In this document: positions 8,377 to 13,869 of the stretch, piece by piece | How positions within the stretch are numbered: the stretch's first letter is position 1 | How the letters are laid out: each line of letters begins with the position of its first letter | Source: Gemmatimonadota bacterium | GTDB lineage: Bacteria; Latescibacterota; UBA2968 | Assembly: GCA_002714465.1 (NCBI GenBank) | Contig: PAXL01000030.1 | Location: 95,437-110,729, forward strand | DNA: 15,293 bases | Reading direction: 5' to 3' | Position numbers and translations under genes: made by a program | The notes under the pieces: model-generated | What the model was told of the DNA's origin: nothing | The model's database searches: none | The model's input: only the letters and a program-made list of their open reading frames with translations

Positions 8377-9729
8377 CTACGTCACCACCTCTGATTCGCC
8401 ACTCTCTCCGTCGTAGATTTCCGTCCTGAAAACCCCCTCCTGAAACGCCAGATATTCCGTCTTTGACATCTGAGGTATATGTTTTTCGATAACGGCCTTC
8501 GCGGCACTGGCATCATCGTAAAGCATGTCGACGGCCATCATCGCAAGCGATTTAGCCGGCGCCAGATACCCTAGTTCCTTGTTCGAAATGTGCCAATCCC
8601 TGCTGTGACCGGGACCGCTCGCCCCAGCCATCATCGGATGGATCGCAGGGATCAGGTGGGAAACGTCTCCCATATCGGTTGAACCCGTGCGATGCCCCAC
8701 CTTTGTCAGCTCATCTTCGCCAAACAACTCAATGGTATTCTGCTCAAACATGTCGATCATGGTCTCGTCGTTCGCAAGCGGCATGTAGCCGGGAAGCGTC
8801 TCGATCTCAACTTTCGCACCCACGGCCAGCGCACCGGCTCTGAGCGCACGGTCGACCTTAACATTCGCGTCGAGGATCGCTTCTTTGGTGCGACCACGGA
8901 CATACGTCTCCATCGTCACTTCTGCCGGCACCACGTTCACGATATCTCCGCCCTTCGTGATGATCGGATGAACCCGAATCGCATCCCCGTCTCGGAACGT
9001 CTCCCGCTGCGCGTGCATCGCATTGATAGCGATCTGGGCAGCATTCAGCGCGTTGATCCCGAGATGCGGCGAGCCTCCAGAGTGAGCCGCGCGACCGACG
9101 AATCGTATCAGTTTCGAAACGAACCCATTACTCGACTCTGCAACACCGGCCTTCTTCATCGTCTCGTCGCTGTGCGTATGGATCATCATCGCCACGTCGA
9201 TATCATCGAAATGGCCCTGTTTGATCAACTCACACTTCCCGCCGAGCAGTGAAATCTCGCCAGAATTGACCAAATCGCGCCGCAATGCCACTTCCACATA
9301 CTCCTCCGCAGGGACCGCAAAGAAAACAACGTTACCCGCGAGCTCATCCGCCGCTCCTGTATCCGCAAAAGCCATCATCGCGCCCATCAGGCCAGCAATC
9401 TGCGCGTTGTGACCACACGCGTGGGCCGCGCCCGTTTCTGGGTTGACCTGCGGATGATCCGCCACCCCAAGCGAGTCCAGTTCGCCGATCAGCGCAACCG
9501 TCGGTCCCGGCCTCTTCCCTTTCAGAACGGCTTTGACTCCTGTCCGAGCGAGACCGGTCTCCGTCGTAAAACCGAACTCCTCCATCCTATCTGCGACGAG
9601 CTTTGCCGTCTCGAACTCTTTGAACCCGAGCTCCGGATTGGCCATAATGTGATCGCCGATACCCTCGATCTGATTTCGTCGCCGATCGACGGACTCACAG
9701 ATCCGATGTTTGAGCTCTTCCCTTGTCAC
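8377..9729 (-). CDS. M20-family amidohydrolase/peptidase (M20D, AbgB-like)
   Basis: This is a metal-dependent amidohydrolase that would cleave an amide such as an N-acyl or aminobenzoyl amino acid, probably in the cytoplasm since no signal peptide is seen. It has 450 residues. Metal ligands are visible: GELDSLG (82-88), HACGHN (Cys105 and His107), the Glu pair in PAEEY (142-143), a His in MIHTHSD (184 or 186), and a C-terminal His in GPGHSRDWH. The dimerisation-domain motif GRAAHSGGSPHLGINALNA (212-230) is typical of M20D. The start is GTG, supported by GGAGGT (9741-9736) 6 nt upstream. It lies 181 bp downstream of mraY on the same strand. The substrate is unknown; AbgB (p-aminobenzoyl-glutamate hydrolase) and N-acyl-amino-acid amidohydrolases are the nearest families I recognise. 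Confidence 0.9.
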   Translation of the reverse strand: MTREELKHRICESVDRRRNQIEGIGDHIMANPELGFKEFETAKLVADRMEEFGFTTETGLARTGVKAVLKGKRPGPTVALIGELDSLGVADHPQVNPETGAAHACGHNAQIAGLMGAMMAFADTGAADELAGNVVFFAVPAEEYVEVALRRDLVNSGEISLLGGKCELIKQGHFDDIDVAMMIHTHSDETMKKAGVAESSNGFVSKLIRFVGRAAHSGGSPHLGINALNAAQIAINAMHAQRETFRDGDAIRVHPIITKGGDIVNVVPAEVTMETYVRGRTKEAILDANVKVDRALRAGALAVGAKVEIETLPGYMPLANDETMIDMFEQNTIELFGEDELTKVGHRTGSTDMGDVSHLIPAIHPMMAGASGPGHSRDWHISNKELGYLAPAKSLAMMAVDMLYDDASAAKAVIEKHIPQMSKTEYLAFQEGVFRTEIYDGESGESEVVT

Positions 9730-9910
9730 ACGATTACCTCCACGAGCAGAAACTCATAGCTTTTCGCTGCGGATACAGACACGATTTCATCGGGTTAAAC
9801 ACAGCAAATATCAGAAGGGACCTTCACAGGCGAAAGAAAAGTGAGCCATTTGGCCTAAACGTCTGCCGTCTAGCATCTGCCTTAGTGCCGACCTGCTGCC
9901 TTCTGCGGAT

Positions 9911-10957
9911 TTATCGAATCTTTAACAACAGCACTAACAACAACGGTGTTCCAACAGCCTGGAGCAGCATAAACCTCACCAGAACCTGCGTGTTCGACCA
10001 GCCCTTGTTGTGGCGGAAGTGATCGTGAAGGGGATATCGAACCTCTTTAAAGATCCAGATTTTAAAGAAGCGAAGGAGGGCGACTTTGAGGATACCAGTC
10101 GCACCGTTCACAAGCACGACACCGGCGACGACGAAGATGAGCACCGGGTTTCCACACGCGAGGACAAGCACACCGAGGAGAAGACCCATCGGACGAGACC
10201 CAGCGTCGCCCATCAGAACCTTGCTCGGGTTCGCGTTATACCAAAGGTAGCCGGCAAGGCATCCCGACATCACGAAAGCAAGCGTCGCCCAAGTTGCCGC
10301 ATCACCATAGTGCGGTACGAGCAGATATCGGGCGACTTCGCGATGACCAACAATTCCATATAGGAAACCTGCTAGGTAGATGAACCCCATACCGCAGAGA
10401 CTTGCGGACAAACCGTCTACGCCGTCGGTGCAGTTTGTGGCGTTGATGGCGAGCCAGATCAGAACCGCCGCGCAAGGCACGAAGAGCCAAGGCGAGATCG
10501 TTAGTTCTGTCTTCACGAATGGAAGCCAAAGGTGGTAAGGCTCGAGACCACAAACCGCCATTGCCCCGAACACGCCAATTACGAGGTCGACCAAACCGAG
10601 GAAGTACTCGCTCAGACCGCCGGCGCGGTCGTCGACATAGCCAGCGAGCATCACGAGGAATACACACGCGAGAGTCGCCACAATGCGTGCATCGAAAGGT
10701 GTAACAAGAAGGCAAACACCAATGAAGATCGGAACAAAGATCACGCCGGCACCGACAGGCTTCCCCTGACTTTTCTCGGCATCCACGGCGAACTGACGGC
10801 CTTGGTCCGCCGGTAGCCGGGTCCAGAGCTTGGGAACCAAAATAAGGGTCAGCGTCGCTGCGAGAGCCGTACCAACTCCGTACAGAAACAGATAAGATGT
10901 CAGAAGACGCATTGGACCGTAGACTTCTGACGCGTTCTCACCCAACCAAAAAAGCAT
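9911..10957 (-). CDS. mraY: Phospho-N-acetylmuramoyl-pentapeptide transferase (MraY), divergent form
   Basis: MraY transfers phospho-MurNAc-pentapeptide from UDP to undecaprenyl phosphate, giving lipid I at the inner membrane. The 348-residue, very hydrophobic product fits the usual ten-segment length. Family motifs are in order: KPVGAGVIF (66-74), GYVDDR with Asp109-Asp110, NATNCTDGVDGLSAS (172-186), NPSKVLMGDAGSRPMG with Asp251, and PLHDHFRHNKGW (309-320). The last is normally a triple-His motif; here the middle residue is Asp312. The ATG at 10957 has GAGG (10969-10966) 8 nt upstream. It stands outside any visible mur/fts cluster, so it could be the sole MraY or a second copy. WecA-type sugar-phosphate transferases are a less likely alternative. 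Confidence 0.88.
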   Translation of the reverse strand: MLFWLGENASEVYGPMRLLTSYLFLYGVGTALAATLTLILVPKLWTRLPADQGRQFAVDAEKSQGKPVGAGVIFVPIFIGVCLLVTPFDARIVATLACVFLVMLAGYVDDRAGGLSEYFLGLVDLVIGVFGAMAVCGLEPYHLWLPFVKTELTISPWLFVPCAAVLIWLAINATNCTDGVDGLSASLCGMGFIYLAGFLYGIVGHREVARYLLVPHYGDAATWATLAFVMSGCLAGYLWYNANPSKVLMGDAGSRPMGLLLGVLVLACGNPVLIFVVAGVVLVNGATGILKVALLRFFKIWIFKEVRYPLHDHFRHNKGWSNTQVLVRFMLLQAVGTPLLLVLLLKIR

Positions 10958-10976
10958 TCAGGTCGCCTCGTCATTG

Positions 10977-11001
10977 AAAAAACGGGGCCCAAAAGCGGGC
11001 C
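10977..11001 (-). promoter_or_regulatory. Terminator-like hairpin directly before the mraY ribosome binding site
   Basis: On the minus strand GGCCC (11001-10997), loop GCTTTT and GGGCC (10990-10986) are followed by CCG and six T (10982-10977), the form of a short intrinsic terminator. The SD of mraY begins 8 nt later. Lying between a candidate promoter (11044-11016) and the gene, it could be a 5' attenuator or simply a leader hairpin. The stem is only 5 bp. Confidence 0.4.
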
Positions 11002-11015
11002 TATGTCCCATGAGA

Positions 11016-11044
11016 AATGTAGGGCTATCGATATGCCGGGACAA
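11016..11044 (-). promoter_or_regulatory. Candidate mraY promoter
   Basis: On the minus strand TTGTCC (11044-11039) and TACATT (11021-11016) are separated by 17 bp, each matching consensus at 4 of 6 positions. The start would be near 11009, giving a leader of about 50 nt that contains the hairpin at 11001-10986. Confidence 0.35.
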
Positions 11045-11083
11045 GAGTAAGCTATTGTTCCCACTTAAGTTGAGAGCAATCCA

Positions 11084-11112
11084 TTGACCGTCTGCCATAA
11101 CACGCCTACACT
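11084..11112 (+). promoter_or_regulatory. Candidate promoter of an orphan plus-strand transcript
   Basis: TTGACC (11084-11089) and TACACT (11107-11112) are spaced by exactly 17 bp, so this is one of the better promoter matches in the window. The start is predicted near 11118-11119. No protein gene follows closely; a folded segment and an intrinsic terminator do. Confidence 0.45.
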
Positions 11113-11117
11113 GCGGT

Positions 11118-11370
11118 AGCTGGTGGACATCTTGTTCAACGACGCGAATATTAAGGACTAACGATGTGTAGGACCAGCTAGACAGACAGAGCACAGCCCT
11201 CTCTTCTAAGGCAGTGAACGCCTACATCCACTCGACGATCCACACCCATCACACTAGGATGACCATAACTTCATATGTCGACCGGGTATCAGGAAAGGTG
11301 CTCAACTGAACAGCGAACACGACGATCAACCAGGAAGCCCTCAACCGTTATACGGTTGGGGGCTTCTTCC
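11118..11370 (+). ncRNA. Candidate structured small RNA or leader RNA, about 250 nt
   Basis: The unit is bounded by the promoter at 11084-11112 and the terminator hairpin at 11332-11368. Its 5' end can fold into an extended imperfect hairpin: UAGCUGGU (11117-11124) with ACCAGCUA (11173-11180), then ACAUC (11127-11131) with GAUGU (11163-11167), then GUU (11134-11136) with AAC (11160-11162), all nested. The loop side carries AAGGA (11153-11157), 6 nt before an ATG that opens a five-codon frame. Further on, a GTG at 11214 opens a 31-codon frame with four His codons. I recognise no known RNA family (not tmRNA, RNase P RNA, or a T-box with the usual TGGNACC). Existence is inferred from signals only. 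Confidence 0.35.
11332..11368 (+). terminator. Strong intrinsic-terminator-like hairpin
   Basis: GAAGCCCTCAACC (11334-11346) pairs with GGTTGGGGGCTTC (11354-11366) through 13 positions with a single G-U pair, around the 7-nt loop GTTATAC. Flanking bases extend the stem by two more pairs. On the plus strand it is followed by TTCCTGT, a modest U-rich tail; the minus-strand tail is poorer, so plus-strand use is favoured. Confidence 0.6.
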
Positions 11371-11667
11371 TGTGGTGCGGAAACGAGATCGTCTCGATGA
11401 TCGCTTGCTATCCATCATCAGCAGAAGAAAGACAAGAGACTACTGGGTGTGCATTCGCACCGTTTCGCGTTCGAAGCGAAGGAGCAGGCAACAAGCGCTA
11501 CGGACACGCAGGAGCTCGGAGGTCGTTCATTCAAGATCGACTTGGGTTGTCTGATTTTGTTCACGGCATTAAAGCCGGACCTTCGATATTGAACGACATT
11601 AAGGGCCAGTGCCTTCACCTTATCCTCGATCGGATCTGGGAGACCGTCCGTGACATCAACACAGGTA
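11371..11667. other. Intergenic stretch with no supported gene
   Basis: Open frames exist on both strands: plus 11397-11687, and minus 11418-11966, which runs into hisI antisense. Neither has a good ribosome binding site or a recognisable family, and they overlap each other. A perfect 5-bp hairpin TTCGC-GTTCGAA-GCGAA lies at 11464-11480. I see no repeat, RNA gene or mobile-element remnant that I can support. Confidence 0.5.
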
Positions 11668-11696
11668 TTGAGGTCTGCAAACCCTAGGAATATCTT
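11668..11696 (+). promoter_or_regulatory. Candidate hisI promoter
   Basis: TTGAGG (11668-11673) and TATCTT (11691-11696) are separated by 17 bp, each 4 of 6 to consensus, with a start predicted near 11703. The same -10 sequence TATCTT appears in the candidate nadA promoter. The start coincides with the first base of the outer helix of the leader structure. Confidence 0.35.
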
Positions 11697-11702
11697 CATG
11701 TA

Positions 11703-11850
11703 GGGCAGACGGACAAGCGGAAGCGGGTCCTTAAGGCTTGATCGCAGACCTGCTCGGATTCGCCAATCGAATCCTATCTGCCCGGAACCTTGGTGGAGAT
11801 CACTTCTCGATTTTCGGAGCGTGCGATTCTGGGGGGTAAGCCACCGTTCC
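11703..11850 (+). promoter_or_regulatory. Structured 5' leader of hisI, candidate cis-regulatory RNA
   Basis: An outer helix GGGCAGA (11703-11709) with TCTGCCC (11777-11783) encloses two hairpins: GGAC (11711-11714) with GTCC (11727-11730), and a perfect 7-bp stem GGATTCG-ccaat-CGAATCC (11756-11774). Abutting it, GGAAC (11784-11788) and GGTGG (11792-11796) pair with CCACC and GTTCC (11841-11850), a 10-bp helix with a 3-nt bulge. The SD of hisI (AAGGAGG, 11882-11888) follows. CCTTG (11788-11792) could alternatively pair with CAAGG of the SD region (11881-11885), which would give a switch. No known riboswitch consensus was recognised. This is a fold inferred by eye. Confidence 0.35.
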
Positions 11851-11892
11851 CGAAACTTGGAAAGATCTTGGCCGTCTAGACAAGGAGGATGT

Positions 11893-12318
11893 GTGTCACC
11901 GGAACTGGAAGAAGGAACCAGCATCCAGCTGGATTTCGCAAAGCTCAAGAAGGTTGCCCAATCCAAGGAGGACGTCTTACCCGTAGCCGTTCAGGATGCG
12001 AACACGGGGGATGTCCTACTGATCGGATATGCAAACCAGCTCGCCCTAGACACGACGCTAGATAAAGGCGTGGCCACGTTCTGGAGCACGTCCCGGAACC
12101 AGCTGTGGATCAAGGGTGCTACGTCTGGCGACTTCCTCGAGATTGTCGATGTCAGGGTGAATTGCGAGCAAAACTCGCTTCTCTATCTCGTTAACCTCAA
12201 AGGTCAGGGGGCCTGTCACACTAAAGGCAGTGATGGTGTGGCGAGGCACGGCTGCTACTATCGACGAATCGATCAGGGCAACCTGGAACTCGTCTGTAAC
12301 GATGGCGATCTGAAATAA
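11893..12318 (+). CDS. hisI: Phosphoribosyl-AMP cyclohydrolase, variant metal motif
   Basis: HisI opens the purine ring of phosphoribosyl-AMP, the third step of histidine synthesis, in the cytoplasm, as a Zn/Mg enzyme dimer. GTG at 11893 is chosen because AAGGAGG (11882-11888) is 4 nt upstream; this gives 141 residues, normal for a single-domain HisI. Family segments are ATFWSTSRNQLWIKGATSGD (61-80), VRVNCEQNSLLYLV (87-100) and GACHTKGSDGVARHGCYYRR (106-125). The three conserved Cys are 91, 108 and 121. The usual Asp-Cys-Asp-x-Asp is Asn90-Cys91-Glu92-Gln93-Asn94, and the loop between the last two Cys is longer than the usual GACHTGRRSCFYR form. There is no HisE domain and no other his gene nearby. 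Confidence 0.92.
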   Translation: MSPELEEGTSIQLDFAKLKKVAQSKEDVLPVAVQDANTGDVLLIGYANQLALDTTLDKGVATFWSTSRNQLWIKGATSGDFLEIVDVRVNCEQNSLLYLVNLKGQGACHTKGSDGVARHGCYYRRIDQGNLELVCNDGDLK

Positions 12319-12439
12319 AAGGGCTGCGGCCATACTGTGACTCCACCCAGCGAAGACAGATCAGTTGGCAGTCGTCCAGCAATTAGGACATACCGGTTCA
12401 GCCTTAGACGGGGCGTCAGCCATGTTCGAGGAAGCAGAC

Positions 12440-12601
12440 ATGGCCAGGATAAGCCCCCGGTGTGTGCATTTCGACCCCTACAAGAGAGAGGGAAGCAACG
12501 TGTGCAGCGATGTGCTAGTCTTCGGAGAATCAGGAAGCCCCGACGGTGAATACCGCGGTGAGATCACCATGATCCCCCTGCGCAAGGACTGGCAGACGTA
12601 G
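12440..12601 (+). CDS. Small hypothetical protein, 53 residues
   Basis: I do not recognise this protein. The frame is open from 12365, but the ATG at 12440 is preferred because AGGAAG (12429-12434) lies 5 nt upstream. The product begins MARISPRCVHFDPYKREG, has two Cys (positions 8 and 22), several acidic and Gly residues, and ends IPLRKDWQT. It has no signal peptide or membrane segment. It starts 121 nt after the hisI stop on the same strand and is followed by an intrinsic terminator at 12630, so it is plausibly the last gene of a hisI transcript. A role linked to HisI is only a guess from position. Confidence 0.5.
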   Translation: MARISPRCVHFDPYKREGSNVCSDVLVFGESGSPDGEYRGEITMIPLRKDWQT

Positions 12602-12629
12602 CGCCCCCTGAAGTGATCCTTTATACGTG

Positions 12630-12661
12630 CGCGTTCTCTCATCCAGAGACCCGCGTTTTTT
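12630..12661 (+). terminator. Intrinsic terminator after hisI and the small ORF
   Basis: Outer CGCG (12630-12633) with CGCG (12652-12655) and inner TCTCT (12635-12639) with AGAGA (12645-12649) form a stem with a small internal loop and a 5-nt apical loop, followed by six T (12656-12661). It separates the hisI unit from prs. Confidence 0.7.
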
Positions 12662-12707
12662 CTCTGTAGTGCCATCTCCCCGATACCTCACATCCAACAC
12701 CTTGCCT

Positions 12708-12743
12708 CCCATCCTTTCCCTCCCCTCCCCTTTCCACTATATT
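12708..12743. promoter_or_regulatory. Pyrimidine tract with G-quadruplex motif and possible prs -10 box
   Basis: The plus strand carries C-runs at 12708-12710, 12718-12720, 12722-12725 and 12727-12730, so the minus strand reads GGGG-A-GGGG-A-GGG-AAAGGAT-GGG, which fits the G3+N1-7 quadruplex rule. The tract is almost a mirror repeat (CCTTTCCC...CCCCTTTCC). TATATT follows at 12738-12743 and could be the prs -10 box, with no clear -35 box in the tract. Confidence 0.45.
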
Positions 12744-12811
12744 CCTCCTCAGCCACACCGATCCGCTCCCCCACACGAATTTCACCTGCCTCGCCTTGAA
12801 GGGAAGCGACT

Positions 12812-13786
12812 GTGGGTTACGACCTCAAGATTCTCACCGGAAACACCAACAAAGCGCTCGCGGAAGACATCTGCAATCACCTCGACACCCATCTTGGTCG
12901 TGCAACCGTGGAGAAGTTTCCGGGCGGCGAAACACACGTCCAGATCGAAGAGAACGTTCGGGGCTCGGATGTCTACATCGTCCAATCGGTCTGCGATAAC
13001 GTAGAACTGAAGCTTAGCCCGAACGATGCGTTGATGGAGTGTCTGATCCTTATCGACGCGGCGAGGCGTGCATCTGCAAAACGAATCACCGCCGTCCTGC
13101 CCTACTACGGGTACGCGCGCCAGGATCGCAAGGACCGACCTCGCGTACCGATCACAGCCAAGCTCGTCGCCAACATGCTCTACACCGCTGGAGCACGACG
13201 AGCACTTGCCCTTGACCTGCACTCGAACCAGATACAGGGCTTCTTCGACATCCCATTCGATCATCTGTATTCGATCAACATCTTCACCGACTACCTTGCC
13301 AGAAAGCACATCCAAGATCTCGTGGTCGTTTCTCCCGACGTCGGGAACATCAAGATGGCACGCGCCTACGCCGAGCTACTGGGGGCGGATCTCGCAGTCG
13401 TAGACAAGCGGCGTACGAGCGGGACAGACACAGAGGCCATGAACCTGATCGGTGAGGTCGAGGGAAAGAACGTGGTGATCGTAGATGATCTGATAAGCAC
13501 GGGTGGATCGCTGGTTGAAGCGGCTGCGACGCTCAAGAAGCGAGGCGCACTCGATATCTCCGCTTGTATCGTCCACCCTGTTCTTGCGGGTCCTGCACTC
13601 GAGCGCGTCGAAAACTCTGTTCTGTCGGAGCTTCTCGTGTCAAACTCGATCCCAGTTCCTGCCAGCCACACGAACGGGAAGATCAAGGCTCTTTCCGTTG
13701 CACCCATCCTCGCCGAAGCCATCCGACGCATCAACAACGACGAATCGGTCTCTAATCTGTTCGCAAACGCCAAAGTGGAAGGCTGA
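12812..13786 (+). CDS. prs: Ribose-phosphate pyrophosphokinase (PRPP synthase)
   Basis: Prs makes PRPP from ribose 5-phosphate and ATP, feeding purine, pyrimidine, histidine and NAD synthesis in the cytoplasm. The product is 324 residues. Hallmarks are FPGGETHVQIEENVRG (36-51), the ATP-contacting AVLPYYGYARQDRK (94-107), DLHSNQIQGFFDIPFDHLY with catalytic-type His136 (135-153), KRRTSGTDTEAMNLIGEVEG (199-218) for the flexible loop, and the PRPP loop VVIVDDLISTGGSL (221-234). Compared with the usual DDxIDTxGT form, the second acidic position is Ser229. There are also a few extra residues around 62-70, before the LMECLILIDA helix. The GTG start has AGGGAAG 5 nt upstream. A strong bidirectional hairpin follows. 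Confidence 0.96.
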   Translation: MGYDLKILTGNTNKALAEDICNHLDTHLGRATVEKFPGGETHVQIEENVRGSDVYIVQSVCDNVELKLSPNDALMECLILIDAARRASAKRITAVLPYYGYARQDRKDRPRVPITAKLVANMLYTAGARRALALDLHSNQIQGFFDIPFDHLYSINIFTDYLARKHIQDLVVVSPDVGNIKMARAYAELLGADLAVVDKRRTSGTDTEAMNLIGEVEGKNVVIVDDLISTGGSLVEAAATLKKRGALDISACIVHPVLAGPALERVENSVLSELLVSNSIPVPASHTNGKIKALSVAPILAEAIRRINNDESVSNLFANAKVEG

Positions 13787-13802
13787 TCGTATTCAGGGCA
13801 CC

Positions 13803-13855
13803 CCGAAAAGAAGACGCCCCTTTGGCTCGTAGTCAAAGGGGCGTCTTCTTTTCGG
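13803..13855. terminator. 22-bp perfect hairpin, bidirectional terminator
   Basis: CCGAAAAGAAGACGCC... (13803-13824) is an exact inverted repeat of 13834-13855, giving a 22-bp uninterrupted stem with a 9-nt loop (GCTCGTAGT). The GC-rich core with the A-rich and T-rich outer arms makes it work in both directions. It sits between the convergent stops of prs (13786) and the serine hydrolase (13870). Confidence 0.85.
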
Positions 13856-13869
13856 TAGGTCGTTTACGA

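Noticed and set aside
8692..9252. Plus-strand frame of 186 codons inside the M20 gene
   Set aside because: Antisense shadow of a gene with all M20 metal motifs; composition is His- and Arg-rich as expected for a shadow frame.
11105..11180. CCTACAC/GTGTAGG crossing TAGCTGGT/ACCAGCTA, a pseudoknot-like order
   Set aside because: CCTACAC overlaps the -10 box and lies before the predicted start, so it would not be in the RNA; the nested fold at 11117-11180 explains the second pair.
10958..11194. Minus-strand frame of 78 codons directly abutting mraY
   Set aside because: No SD, no family resemblance, and it runs through the mraY promoter and the hairpin.
11118..11370. T-box, tmRNA, RNase P RNA or 6S RNA as the identity of the candidate RNA
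   Set aside because: No TGGNACC T-box sequence, no tmRNA T-arm or tag frame, no RNase P core sequences, and no long terminal pairing of 5' and 3' ends as in 6S RNA.
11464..11480. TTCGC-GTTCGAA-GCGAA, which looks like a tRNA T-arm
   Set aside because: The loop is shifted against the canonical G-TTCRANY-C pattern and no acceptor stem, anticodon arm or CCA end surrounds it.
11397..11687. Plus-strand frame of 96 codons between the terminator and the hisI promoter
   Set aside because: Weak SD, no recognisable family, and it lies antisense to an equally open frame; chance opening is more likely.
11418..11966. Minus-strand open frame of 182 codons antisense to the hisI 5' end; a segment reading VDVTDGL loosely recalls thiamine-phosphate kinase
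   Set aside because: The resemblance is a few residues only, other ThiL motifs are absent, no ribosome binding site precedes the frame, and it overlaps the hisI coding region on the other strand.
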